Positions 44,903-57,176 are shown, counted from the first letter of the stretch. The stretch: DNA of 64,000 nucleotides from Bimuria novae-zelandiae CBS 107.79 (GCA_010015655.1 ML976669.1:746230-810229), one strand, 5' to 3'. The notes: generated from the sequence alone by a model not told the origin. Made by a program: numbers and translations.

Positions 44903-46773
44903 CAATGGAGACCTCTCGAAATCAACAACCCACGTACTTTTGGAGTCGCTGATTTACCTGAGGGTACTGACAGAGGCTCTCCAATTGCCCTCTTTGACTT
45001 GTTTTTCGACGCCGAGGTCATGGAGCAGATCGCACACTTTACCAACGATCGCGCTGCTCATGCGCACCCTCAGCTGCCCTCCGCGAGAGGCTGGAAACCT
45101 ACGTCGCCAGGAGAGCTGTATACGTACTTTGCAATTGTCGTATATATGGCCGTCCACAGAGAGCCGTCGCTGGCAGAATATTGGAGTCGCGGTCACAAAA
45201 ACGCGCCTACTCACAAGCTCAACGACTTCATGGGCTGTACGCGCTGGCACCAGCTAGATCGCTACCTGTACACTGCGGAAGTTAGTCAGACTTTTCAGTC
45301 ACCTTTTGGCAGGGTGTGGGATCTCTCAGAGCTCCTCCGCGCGCGCTCTCTGCAGTACTGGCGCCCTGACAAGCACCTCTGCGTCGACGAGGCTATTGCC
45401 AGATTTACTGGACGTGCTAGCGAGGTGGTAATCATTAAGACAAAGCCTACACCTGAGGGCTTTAAAATCTGGTGTCTGGCAAACGATGGAGTCGTCCTGA
45501 ACTGGTTATTTCATGCCAGAGGCAAAGGCCGCGGCCCTGTCAATTTACCGACCTTTACTGACGCTGACGCGCAGGCTTTTACACCCACAGAGTCAGTACC
45601 CGTCGCTCTCGTCCTCGCCGTTGACGCTGATGGTCAGCGCCTTTTTCCGTCGGGTCTCCACATTGTGTGGGACGACAATCTGTTCAACACCATACCCATG
45701 CTTGAATACCTGCGGCGGCAAGGCGTGGGTTGCGCAGGGACGGTCCGGACGACCAAGACAACGACCGAAGAGACTTTTGAAGACGCTGCGCGCGTGGAGT
45801 TGCAAGCCGAGGACGTCAGCGTCAAAGGGCGCGCCCGCCAGAAGGTGGCAAAGGAGCGCTTTTCGAGCAGCCTTATGCGTCTGAAAACGCAGTTTACAAA
45901 GCACATGGAGTGGGGAGAGATCAGATGGGACTTGTCAAAGAGCGGAGAAGTCCTACAGGCAGCGTGGAGAGACAATCAGGTCGTCCTTTTTGCCTCTACC
46001 GTCGCAGAGCGTAAGTTTGTCGTCTCAACACTATGGCCTTGGCACGCTGACGATAGTCGCCACCAGCGATCCAGGTCATCATGAAGCTCCGCCGACGCTC
46101 CAAAATGAGCCAAAACAACAAGGGGATCTTTGCAAAAGCCTTTGGCAACGAGCCTGTGAGGCTGCTGGGCATACCGCAGATGATTGACGACTACAATTAT
46201 CACAAAACTAAGGTTGATCGCTTTGATCAGACGAAGGCGTATTACTCGACCCAGCAAGTTAAGCGTCGTACCTGGCGACCTTTGCTCTACTTTCTGCTCG
46301 ACCTGACGCTTAACAACGCGTACAGGCTGTCCTCATACTCTGACGCTGCCGCCGCCAAAAGGAGCGGCCACAAAAGGTTCCTATACGACCTCATTGAGCA
46401 GCTTTTCGACCGCGGGACGCGTCTCTGCAACGCAGGAGCAAAGCGCAAGAGATCAGACGACGTCGTTGTCGCTGAGGAGAGCTCCCATCGCTCCGCAAAC
46501 CTGTATAAACAGGCAAAGACTTGTGTACTTTGTGCGGAGCGTGGGCGACGCCAGCACAAGTCTCAGCCTCCCAGGGTAGCTCTGGGTCACGTTCAAGGCA
46601 ATTTACAGTCTCCTCGACCTCCTCAGCGTACTCCGCGTACGCGCTTTGGGTGTAGTCTCTGCCAACTGCCTATGTGTAGGCCTGAAGTACGCCCTGAGTG
46701 CTGGCAGGAGCACCTCCGCCGACTGCAAACAATCAAGTCAATTAACACCACCAAGAGCTCAATTATTAAGTAA
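44903..46773 (+). CDS. piggyBac-type transposase with one intron, apparently intact core
   Basis: Exon 1 runs to 46010 and exon 2 is 46067-46773, joined across a 56 bp intron (GTAAGT, GCTGAC, CACCAG) that restores frame. Homology begins at QWRPLEINNPRTFGVADLPE (44903). An upstream stop at 44876 and no ATG in that stretch mean the start is unresolved: an upstream exon, slippage in the CTA repeat just before, or ATG at 45020. The DDD triad is visible: CVDEAIARF, VWDDNLFNTIPML and KVDRFDQTKAYYSTQ. The C-terminus carries a cysteine-rich zinc-binding region (CVLC, then CSLCQLPMC and ECWQEH), as in active piggyBac proteins. There are no premature stops and GC is normal. I found no TTAA-flanked terminal repeats, so it could be an immobile or domesticated copy. 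Confidence 0.85.
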
Positions 46774-47984
46774 TTTAAGTTAAGTACGAGTAAAAATGCA
46801 GATTGTATAAGAATCTACAGCCAAACTTCATAAATCTCGGTGTTCATGCAGAATCGGAGCTATCGTCCGATTGGCCACTAGCAAGAAGTCCGCCTGTGGC
46901 AGATTTTGACAGTGCGGGGGATACATTTGCAAAATTAGCATGTGCACCAACCACCGGGCACGCGGATCGATTTATCGTCGCAAAACCGCTGTTTGAGGCG
47001 CCGCGTGGAAAGAGCGTGGCCTTACGCCCCATGCTACATCGAATCTGACGTCTCGGGAGCTAAAATCAGCCTTTGCGATATCTGACTCGTATCTGGAACC
47101 GTATCGTCACTCACGAAAGGTGGGCCATAATCTTGGGCAAGCTCACTGAGACAACGCGAAGCCTTGCAAGCATGAACCCGTAAGCAAAGACTAGCACAAC
47201 GAAGCACATCGACATGCAGATGTGGGAAGGTAAGGCGAAGAGGTGCGTCATTCTCAAACGCATATAAACAATGCTTGGCGTCTACCGATGCTTTGCCCGC
47301 GGAGAGTGAATCATCGCAACTGAACAAGCCCTCAAAACACGCCCTATGCACGACCGAAGTCTCTCCAGCTAAGAGACATCGCCTGCATCCACCGCAAACA
47401 CCAATCCACCATATTAATTACGATACATAAGCGAGACATACTTTTAGCAGTCGCTGGCTGCATCCCAAGCCTGTATTTTTTTAAGCCCAATTATCATCTG
47501 CGAGCACGCAAGCTCGCGTTTTGTTGAACGAAAGCATCCAACAAAATGCCCCCTGTCGATGCTGGATATCTAGAATGTAGTGTTGGGTCTCCCGTCGCGC
47601 CAGAAGCATCATGGCCTATCCACTAGGACAAAAATTCAGACCCGTGCGTTACTCCAAGATAGGCAACAATGGCAGACAGCACTCCAACTTCTGTCATTCG
47701 CCTTTAAATCCCACCGGGAAAACCCCATATGCCAGTAGCTCCGTCTCTTAGCTTCTCTAAAAACAGAGGAAATTTGGTATCATGAACGACACCGAGGTGG
47801 AATATGTGACAGACCAGTGAATTATGAATGCAAGCGTATGCTATTGTACAGAAAATGGGTTGAGGGTTTTCGCTTACCAACGTTGAAATTAATTGCCAGG
47901 CGTCCAGGTTGACTCGTGGCATATGTCGCTCGATGTGGTGAACTTATATCATTTCGACCGTGTCTGGACTGCAAATAGGCAGGG
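46774..47984. other. Intergenic, no supported gene
   Basis: Normal composition and no domain-bearing frame. It includes the 3' flanks of the piggyBac gene (plus) and the bHLH gene (minus). Confidence 0.45.
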
Positions 47985-48080
47985 CTAACGGTGAGGATGC
48001 TCGTAGGTGCGAGGAGCAAATTCTACTCCTTGCATTGCTGAAGAAGCCTGGGCTGCCCACTGCGGCGCTTGCGTGGGAGC

Positions 48081-48113
<33 letters not shown>

Positions 48114-49681
48114 AAGCGGCGGTAGTATGTTGGTGGTCGAGGCCGGGGTATTTGCATACTGTTGAGCCAACATGCCCGTCATACTCCCATATACGTGGGG
48201 TTTGCTCGGGTCCGCGCGTTGAAGGTGTTGCCAAACTGCGGCGATCTCACTTCTTAGCAGCTCGTTCTCCTCCTGGGCTCGGCGACAATAGTCAGCGTCC
48301 GGTCGAAGGCGAGCGTTTTCAGCCCGCATACTCTCGTGGGCTCGTCCGAGGCTCTTAATATACTCAATAGCTACCATGTGTCAGCGGTTTTACCAATTTA
48401 AGGATTCAAGGAATTCACATTTGGTCAAGATCTCCCATTTACTGGACTTGCTGCCAGGCGAGTTAGGCAAGATAGCGTTCAGCTCGTCAAAGAGATTCTT
48501 CATTTCGCTCCTCCGCTTTCGTTCTGCCATCTTGTGGCTGACTCGAAGCTCAGGAGTGCGACTGTAGTTGCCGCCTCCCGCAGCGGCCACTTGTTCGGGG
48601 GTCTGCAAGTTGGTGACATTGCGGTGCTGCATTGAATGATGGTGAGTTGTAGGGATATCTGCCGACATCAGCGATCGATCTATAATCCGAATAACGAGTG
48701 ACGTACCGTCATCAAGTCTCTTTTGTCCCGTTGGGAGGCTGGAGTCCGCGGTGTAGATACTACTATTGAGGGAAGCAGCAAAGCTATTTTGACGAGAAGG
48801 AAGCGAATGTCCGACGCTGGAGTCGCCGCTGCTTGAACCTCTTCTGTCAAGTTCAGGTTCAGCAGGAAAAGCCCAAGCATAACCTTTCGTCGGTGCAGCG
48901 GCCATGGGATCAGGCATTCCGGACACGCTTCGCGGGTTAGGGTTGATTACAGGTGCTCTCCGTGGAGGTTGATTCGTGCGAACTCCAGCCCTAGGGCCGA
49001 GGGGTGATAGCGGTGAGGCGCCATTCGGGCGTTGCTCAACTGTGATACCTCGTTGTTGTTGCAGATTCGATACTAGAGATGCACGGGAAGCATTCTGACT
49101 GTCGTATGGCGAGCTGGGGCTAATGGCAAGATGCGTCATACCAACATTCATGCGACTGTCTACACTGCTACGGCGGGAATCATATTGAGAACCCAGCTGC
49201 GAGCTTGCTTCAAAACTCAGACGATTATCGACGAGGCCGTTGAGTGAAGGCAGGGCATTAGGCTGCAACGTGGTTAGACATATTCGAGCCAGGGGTGGAC
49301 ATTCGCACCTGCTGCAACGAGGACGCGCCCGAAGGATACCGCGCCGATGATGGCGTGTCAGGCGCGCCATTACGTGAAGGTGAGTCCTCAGCATTTAATA
49401 TGGTGTGGAGCTGCAAGCCCATCGTGTTCGACCCAATCGAGGAATCTGGTGTGGGTCAGCGGCAGCAAACCATGGATTTGGCATGTGAGGACTAAATCAG
49501 GGGCGGGAAAGAAATGGCAGGCGAATCACTTACGCTTGCTTTGGGAAACGGACCAATTGCCAGAGTCACGCGCCTCGCGGGACTCCGACTCCTGGCGGAG
49601 GCGCGCAGGGCTCTGCTCGGCAGAAAGATTGCTGGTGAGGGAGGCAATCGAAGGCAGTGCCTGGGGGAGGCTTCCTGGAGG
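47985..49681 (-). CDS. bHLH transcription factor, five exons, 5' end unresolved
   Basis: Exons 49681-49534, 49445-49309, 49262-48707, 48658-48419 and 48370-47985 join in frame to 488 residues. Introns are 88, 46, 48 and 48 bp, each with GT, a CTRAY-like branch and AG. Low-complexity Ser/Pro-rich N-terminal sequence includes DSGNWSVSQSKHSSIG, EDSPSRNGAPDTPSS and DSRRSSVDSRMNVG, typical of a conserved fungal bHLH regulator. The DNA-binding domain spans the last splice: SHKMAERKRRSEMK, a loop PNSPGSKSSKWEILTK, then SIEYIKSLGR and a short coiled coil. The basic region has the His/Glu/Arg pattern of E-box binders. A CAG-encoded polyglutamine run lies at 48081-48113. The frame opens at an acceptor (CCTCAG), so a short first exon lies upstream. 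Confidence 0.85.
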
Positions 49682-52600
49682 CTGAGGAACTCATTAGCAG
49701 AGGTTCAGTGACGTGGCTGCTATACTGTTTTTATGCACCCCAGGTCCAATCGGCCAAGCACGCACGTGTGCTGAGAGATGCGGTTCCAATCTATTGCTTT
49801 GGTTGTTGAGGGCATGCGTGGAGCGATACCAGCGCAAAGCTGGAGACAGGCGAGGATTGAACTTAAAAACATACCTGTGAACGCTGCTGTTCCATACCGG
49901 CAGACGCAGCACTCTCGTCGTGTAATTTGCACTACCGGCAGGCTCGCAACGACTCCCGGCGTGAGCTGGAGGGAAGGGTGATGCAGAGAACGCCAGCGGG
50001 AAGGCGGGCCAATAGCGAGCACTCTAGCAGACTGCCTGTCTGGGCGCGCTCTACGATACTGGGTGGAAGGACGGTTGGCGGCAGCGGTTGCAGTAAGTGT
50101 AGGAATTGGTAAAAGAGCTGGAGCTGGAGCAGCGGGACGAGAGAGGAGTGAAGGCGGGGGGGACGACAGGAAAGGCAGTCGCGGCGCACGGGATGCTGGT
50201 CGTCCCTTCTAGGAACTCACTCACGGCGCGAGGCAGGCGGGGCAGGAACAGAGTACGGCTGCGCAAATCTCCCGTCTCGATGGCAGGGAGCAGGTGCAGA
50301 AAGCGTCCTGCGTGCCGAATACCAGGAATCCAGTCACTGCGCGGCGTGGGTGGTCGCAGTGCTGGGTGGTCTCTGAGGGCGCGGCAGCAGCAGCAACAAC
50401 ACCACGCCAAAGCAGAGATAGCCGCGTCGCCTTTACACGTCCAACATTAAGCTGCCGGCGCGCACGCGGCCAAACGGGACGTGGCTGCAGAAGTCTCCGC
50501 GCAGGCACTGCGGTGGAGAGAACTGGCAGCGACGTAGGCGCACGGCGTTCAGATCGCTGGATCTGGGGAGCGCGCTGGAGTCGTGTGCTGGGGTGCCACT
50601 AAGAAGGAGCCGGATCAGGACTCGATGGCAGCGTCGAGTAGCTTTCGAGTGGCGTCGTGTGCCCGTCGCACAGCAATTGGGCTCGTCGTCACGAAGACGG
50701 AGAAAACGAAGGGCTACAGTCGGCTGGTGGGGGCGTACAGCGAGCTCAGTCGTGGTGGTTCAAGTCGGACTAAGTCAGGCACGTCAGACGTCCGGCGCGC
50801 AAACATAGCCCGGGGCAGAAGCAGAGGCAACCTGGAGGAAAGGAGAAGTTCAAAGCACGTCGCAGGCTCCCTCGAACAGGTGGGCGAGGACAGGCGTGCC
50901 TTGCATACAACGACCCGAGGAGAGGCCCCGCTGCAGCGGGAGCAGCGCAATTGATTAAGTGTAGTAGGGCGACACGGGGCTCGAGGGTCTGGACGTGTGT
51001 ACAACAAGTCGAGTGGAGGCCACTGAATCTTGAGCGGAGCAGGATTCGGTCGCGGAAGACGATCCGCAAGGGCACCACGGCGCCCAATTATTGCCAGGAG
51101 GCTTGCCCAGCCCTCGGCCGCACGTGGAGATCGTTCAAGGGCTTCGTGTATCTAAGCAGGCCCGGCAGGGCTCCTAGTGAGCGGCTAGCTGCACTTAATA
51201 TGGCGCCCTGTCTTGTGCGCGAACAGGTACCGCCCTGGGTAAGACAGCGGGGACGGCTGACAGCGACAGACAGCAAGAGACGCCCAGGGCATTTCACCGC
51301 GAGTACACAGACAGGCACACGGAGGGTGGCATGTGTGGGAAGGATTTTGGCTGCTTGGCCAAACCGGGCGTCCAAGGCCATGCCTGTTCGTCTGCAAGAC
51401 ACGCCACGAGGGCTCCTCCTCTCCGTGCGCCGCGTCTGCCCAACCAAGCATGGACCCAGCGGAAGAAGCAACACTGTGCCGCGAGGATCCGCTCCCGATT
51501 GGGCTGTTGTGCGGGAGCCCCTCGTGCGTCGGCCATTATCGACCTGTGCGCGTGGTGGCCCACGGCGATCATCAGTATAGTTATACATGCACACCTATTC
51601 GCGTCTGCTAGCAAACGGAACCGTGGAATGTGCAATTTACGACATGTTAGGACATGCAGAAAGCCGTGGCTCATCCTACCATGCCCACCCACGTTCTCAC
51701 CGTGGTTGACGCACCGGCGTTTTTTATGACACAGCCGCCGCCAATGCACTCGCGAACGGCTCCCTGTCGCTGCGGAACCCCGATCCTGGAACGACGCTCC
51801 GTGGCCTCATCTCGCTCTGGACGCTCTGCTGCAATCCTCGCTTGACTTTTTGCCAGTCTGGCCTACCCATGAACCCCGCTCACCAAGAATGCTGCTCTCT
51901 TTGCCGGTGGAGAAACGGCTGTTTAGCACCAACCCATGTTCAATTTCTGTTCAACGATACCTTTGTCAGTTGTTGTGTGTCAGGCGGGATAGGTCGTTTT
52001 CGGAATCCAGTTGCAGTTTTAACACGTTCAGTAGCCCGGGTTTAGGAGCCCAGTATGTCAGAGTCCGCGTGCAAAAGGCCATGTTCCCCTGCAGCAGGCT
52101 CAATGAGTGCCCAGGACGTAACACAACATCACAAAGTCACGTTGGTATCACACTGCACCAGGGTGGTGATCGCTGCGGCGGCCCTTGAGCTTTCATACGG
52201 CATGTTCTCGGTACAACAAACGTGGCCCACTCGGAGTATTGACCGTAGAGTTAATTACAGGAAACGATTCCAATGTCAAAGTACGTTGGGATCCTGGCAC
52301 CGGTCGTGACGTCCTATGTCACTGCTATTGATGACATGGATGTTTGAGCCTCTGTCTAGCAGGAATGGTCCCGTACGCTTGATAGTGAGGTAGCATTGTG
52401 GTCATTTGACTGGCCATACGTCCATTTGACATGTTTCAAAGTCAATGTGTTACACAAATGGGCGGTCAAAAGCCCCTGACCGCTGCTTCAACTCAAACAA
52501 CGCGTCTAAATTCGAAAGGAGACAGTACTAAAGACGTTTGGTAGACCGAACTGTCCGAAAGTTGAAAAGCCTCAGCATGTTTCTCGATTGTACCCATCTG

Positions 52601-54132
52601 CCACATCTCTTGCCACCATTCATCAGTCAAACTCCGTTGTACATCTTGCTCGAATGCGATAAAGCCGCATGTAACACCGTGGTGTGTCGCCATGTCACCC
52701 TCCCCTATCGCCCCCGAGCTGGCAGGTGCGACCACACTCTTCCGAGAACCAGGTATCAGTCGAACGGCTTTGTGTGAGGCGCAGTTGCATGCTTGTACTC
52801 AGGTGGATGCCACAAGTGTTTCCCTGATCTGTATCGTAGCTCCCGCGTGTTCCTAATTGGTGAGCGTCAAGTCTCGCACGAAGTTTGTCTGCGCGCCTCG
52901 CAGGTACGCATCTAGGAGTACCAACGGGTACTTAGTAATCACTCTCAACGTGCGCGGTACTGCATATCATGAAACTTTACGAAGGCACACAGCGTCGGTA
53001 GCCGGCAAAAGATGCATTTTCTCAAACACCGAACTGTCGTGTATGGCAATCACCACGCCAATAATTTTTCCGGGCATCTTGACTAGGGCTCAATGGAGCA
53101 TATGTTAGACGGTGGATAACCCAGAGAGAGTAGGCCTCCCAGCAGTGTCCAGTCCTTTTGGAAATGAGGATTGACATATATCAACCAATCAAACACATGG
53201 TCGTACAACATTTTCCTCCATCATCTGATTTCCCATCGAAGCTATCATGGCATGCAGGATCGATTCAACACATGGTTGCGCGGACACAGACACATTGAAT
53301 GGCCAGAAATTCTCCGTTCAAACGTCTCTGTTGTGTACCAAATGTTAACCTGCCAGGAAATGTAAGTCTTCTGGGTGTCACTGTTGGGGGCTTTGATGGT
53401 GGCACGGTTGTCCCACTGCTGTTATGCAATTCTTATCACCAGCAGGGTTGCTTGCATCAAGTGTTCAATAAGGGAACACGACATGCAGCCGACTCAAAGG
53501 GTTTGTCCTGTCTTGGAAGGAGCAACCCTTCCTGACAAGTCAGCAATTCTGCCTTGCCGCGGACACAGCATCCAGATGTCGTCTGCAGTCAACAATGCAT
53601 ATGTAGTCGCAGATATGATTACCCTCCGTCGCGTGCAGCCCGACCAGACTTGCACCTGCAACTCCACGAGCAGGCAACAAGGCGCTGACACCTTCGATAA
53701 TCGGGCATGCCCGAAATGAATCTAAGACTTTCGATATTCGGGGTCCAGGTCGCATGGGCAAAGCGATTGACGGACGGACTTCGTAAGGCCTTGATCTCGG
53801 AATGAGGCCATTAAAAAGAATCAGGATTGCCACGCTGCTGCAAGCATCCTTGCATGTGTGTGCAATGCGCTGAAAGTCACTAAGGATCCAAGGCTGTTGT
53901 CGCCTGTGCAGGTCACGGCCCGTTTGCCAGATCTCGTTCGATCGCTCCGCGGAGCACTAACCGGAAATGGCAGGAGATGAAAGCCCTGGAGGTGGGATGG
54001 TCACGTGCCAGCGTTTGCCTGGGGCCCGCCAAAAGTCTCGCGCCGCGGGGTAGCTGAAACGCGACTTGACCGCGATGCCGGCACAGCGACACCAACCGCC
54101 CGTTTTGCGCATGGTCTGAACAACAACTGACC
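49682..54132. other. 4.4 kb upstream region, no supported gene
   Basis: GC-rich to about 51800, then normal. Many overlapping frames on both strands look like by-products of high GC. It probably holds the missing first exon, long 5' leader and promoter of the bHLH gene (minus), and the promoter of the gene at 54169 (plus). No transposon, RNA gene or repeat structure recognised. Confidence 0.4.
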
Positions 54133-54168
54133 ATGACCATTAGGTGTGTCGTAGCTGGCATAGACAAG

Positions 54169-55520
54169 ATGGACGCTGCGCCCCCCGGTGGCACGGCGAC
54201 GATTGGATCGCAGCCTGTAGAAGCTGTGCCAGTGGACGGCAAAGCCGTCTTCCCATTTTTGCGCCTTCCTCGCGAATTACGCGACCAGGTAAGTCGGCGC
54301 TGCACCATTCGTACGGCAACAGCAGCTCACTTCTCACCCAGATCTACAATTATGCCTTTGCGATTCCAGATGATCGCGGCGAACAGGCCCTCGTCATCGA
54401 ACGACGTCACCTAGCACACTTCGAGCCTTCAGCCGCTTCCATACTGCTCTTGCTCCATCACGACTATTTCCTCCTGAACCGCCAAGTGGCTCGCGAAGCT
54501 CTCGATGCCCTCTTCAAGAACCACACTGTATACTGGAGCTGTGGTCCATACGTCTTGAAGCAGCTCCTGACCCATATTGAATACGGCTTCGGCAGAAAAT
54601 GGCTTCAGTGCATGAAAAGGATTGAACTGAACTGGATCACCTTCCCGAATCTGCGCATGTACCCTCCGGAAAGGTCCGGCTTCCAAGATGAGTGGTGGTG
54701 GGAAAATGACGGACACGAAGTAGACGTCGACTACGTGCGAGGCGCGCAGTACAGCGGACACTACGACGAGTACGACCACGCTGGCGGATACTACGACGAC
54801 AACTTCTACGAACCAGAGGACGAGTCTTTTTACCCGCCGTGGCCAGATCACAATGCTCCAACTACTGCGTCAAACGACCCCTTTGGCTTCTCCAGACACT
54901 ACCCCTTCGCCGACCCTCTCCGCCAGCCAACTTCCGACGATGACGCTGGCTTCTACGCAGACGATATGAGTACTAAGCTTGATCTCCTAGTCTCACTTGA
55001 AGTCACACCGCTCTTCGAGTACCTCTGCTCACCGGTCTTCGCCATCTCTAGCATTACCCTTCCCCTACACTTTATCTCCAAGTCGTCGTATCAAAACCGG
55101 AGAGCTACGCGCCAAGGATACACGCTGCCACTCAAGATAAGATATTGGGTGCACGTCTGTGTTCACGCGATGGTTATGCTGCACGGATCGTTCACGCTGC
55201 GAGAGCTCCGTGTCAAATACAAGCCGCAGGATTTGTGGGCGAGTATGGAGCCTGCAGATAGTCTGCAGAGGATTATGGAGAAAGGTGTCTGGTTCAAAGA
55301 GTCTGAAGATCGGGAGAATGAGAGGGAAGGCGAGGGCGAAGCGTTTCGCCTTGTGTGGCAAGGTTTGCAAAATCATGGAGTGCTGAATGGAGATGACAGG
55401 ATGGGTTTGAGCGCTGAGATAAATTTTGTGAAGTGGGAGGGCGATTTAGATGACGGGAGGGTTGGTGATGAGCTTGAAGTGGTATTTACAGACGGCACAA
55501 AAGAAAGTGGCAAAAGATAG
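54169..55520 (+). CDS. 2EXR/F-box-like fungal protein
   Basis: Exons 54169-54288 and 54342-55520 join across a 53 bp intron (GTAAGT...CACCCAG) to give 432 residues. Splicing creates FPFLRLPRELRDQIYNYAF, the LPxELRxxIY signature at the start of 2EXR/F-box-like proteins that are numerous in Pezizomycotina. A second segment with HHDYFLLNRQVAREALDALF matches the family (LLxxNRQVxxEA). The middle (about 150-230) is unusually rich in Asp, Tyr and Pro. No catalytic residues or membrane segment are seen and the function is unknown. An upstream in-frame ATG at 54133 would add 12 residues. MITE copy A begins 10 bp after the stop. Confidence 0.82.
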
Positions 55521-55530
55521 TACACCACGC

Positions 55531-55635
55531 TCTCGCGTAAAGCTGAAAGTTGGCCATTGTATTGCTCATCCTGGAATAACACACTGGCTACCTATTACTC
55601 TAGTTACATGGCCAACCTTTAACCTTACGCGAGAG
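55531..55635 (-). mobile_element. Foldback MITE, copy A, beside the 2EXR gene stop codon
   Basis: 105 bp. The left arm starts CTCTCGCGTAAAGCTGAAAG; the right arm inverted starts CTCTCGCGTAAGGTTAAAGG; 24 of 28 positions pair and the four differences are transitions. CCACG is duplicated exactly at 55526-55530 and 55636-55640. The left part, read on the minus strand, matches copy B including GTGTTATTCCAGGATGAGCA and its arm. The stop codon of the gene is at 55518-55520, 5 bp from the target duplication. Confidence 0.88.
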
Positions 55636-55640
55636 CCACG

Positions 55641-56163
55641 CTTGCAGACATGCGCTAGGGCTGGAGCCAGCTCTAGGGTCAAAAGTCTGAACACGCAGTG
55701 CTCCCCTAAACAAGGACGCACACGGGCTTATCACGCTCAGGTTTTTCTCTCCGTCAGCGACGATAGCACCTTGAAGCCCAGGATTTTGCGCAACGAAGCG
55801 CTTTAGATAAACAATGTGCACTGGTCATCGTGAATGGTCAACCGCTGAAAACATTAACTTTTAAAGCTAGCTCTGAAACTACAAAGTGCTTCAAAAGAGG
55901 AAGTAATCAATTTGGAGCTTCGCAAGCTTTCTGAAAACCACGGTAAACCGCGTGCAAAAGAACTCGATTTGTACCGCAAAGGGAATGATGCAGCCAGAAA
56001 ACGGAACCCTTCCTCCTGAAATCGGTTACAAGTTGATAACCAAAGGAAGAGTCTTGACTAGAAAGGAAAGGGCGATCACAGACTGCGTATAGACAGAGGA
56101 AAGTGCGACTAAAGTGAGTTGGAAATAAAAGACACAACCTCGACCCACGAGAAAGACAACAAC
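55641..56163. other. Intergenic between convergent genes
   Basis: No supported gene. One frame of the cutinase-like gene stays open through here to 55907 on the minus strand without resembling the family. Confidence 0.45.
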
Positions 56164-57007
56164 CTACTTCTTCCTCGCCGCAGTTAATCTTGCCAATCAA
56201 GAAGCTTCCAGCCGCTCCAGCGTCCGCTCCGTAGCTCAGATGCGGAGCCAGCACCGCAGCTATCAGGTTACTATCACAGACAGTGTCGCGAATACGACCC
56301 TCGCCGCAGAAGATCCTGATCTTGTCCTGCGGGAAGTTGGGGATACGCCTACCGTCGGCTCTGTCAAGACTCAGTAACTGACTTCGAGTACTTCCCGGAG
56401 GGTTTGAGATTCTTACCTGGCTTGTGTATCGCCGAACGTGACAACACCGGCAATCTGATTCTTCATATCCGCGCTCAAGTCTTCTATCGCCCGATGATTG
56501 ACTGCAGCACCTTGGCTAGACCGTCTGTGAGCTACACTGCACGCCGAGAAAGTTGGCCACAAAGAACTCACGAGTAGCCACCCGTCACGATAACACTTGC
56601 GGGACAGCGACTATGGATGTCATTCAAGATGCCACGCATCTCGAGCTCGGCCGCGAGATCTGTGCCTCCTGAGAGATAGTTCGTCGACAGGAGGGCGGCA
56701 TAGTCGACGCCCTTGATTTGGAGGTTAGAGCCGTACGCGCGACGGAGTTCGTCGCCGAGGGGCTGGCCAATGATAGAACCTTTTCTGCAGTGAGCGAATA
56801 TGAAGGTATAGTATGATCAGGAGTGTGGCATACCATGTTGCCCGCCTCGGTGGAGCCGCGGGCCCAGACGAAGACGACGTCTACGCAGCGCACACTCAGA
56901 GAAAACTCGTTCTCGGTGATGCTCGGGCGGTCCACTTGACGCTCAACGACCTCGACTGGGATAGCGGGGGCAATGGCTGCTAGAGCGATGATCTGGAAGA
57001 AACGCAT
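56164..57007 (-). CDS. Cutinase-family (CE5) secreted esterase, possibly frameshifted
   Basis: Cutinases are secreted serine esterases that hydrolyse cutin and related polyesters. Residues 1-19 form a signal peptide ([20 protein letters not shown]). Family motifs follow: [27 protein letters not shown], the nucleophile [24 protein letters not shown] with the catalytic Asp, and APHLSYG with the catalytic His. Exons are 57007-56834, about 56780-56572, 56515-56417 and 56360 onward. The last two introns are canonical. At the first junction the only GT/AG choices (donor 56833, acceptor ending 56780) put the next exon one base out of frame. At the C-terminus the frame runs past the expected end, while the neighbouring frame has TAG at 56164-56166. 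This may be a decaying gene or carry assembly errors. Confidence 0.7.
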
Positions 57008-57176
57008 GGTGATAGTTTGGGAGTGTTTGGAGGTGATTGGAATGAATGGTTGGTGTGGATAGTTCGCACTGTTCAGAACGAAGGGCGAATGATAGATGTG
57101 AGAGGAGCAAGATGATATGGCAGTGTGCAATCGTTAGCTTGCTCGTGGTAATCGATTATGGAGATATACAGCCCGC

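Noticed and set aside
50051..51749. Several 100-200 codon frames on both strands
   Set aside because: GC-rich sequence gives overlapping frames everywhere; none shows a domain, plausible introns or consistent codon use.
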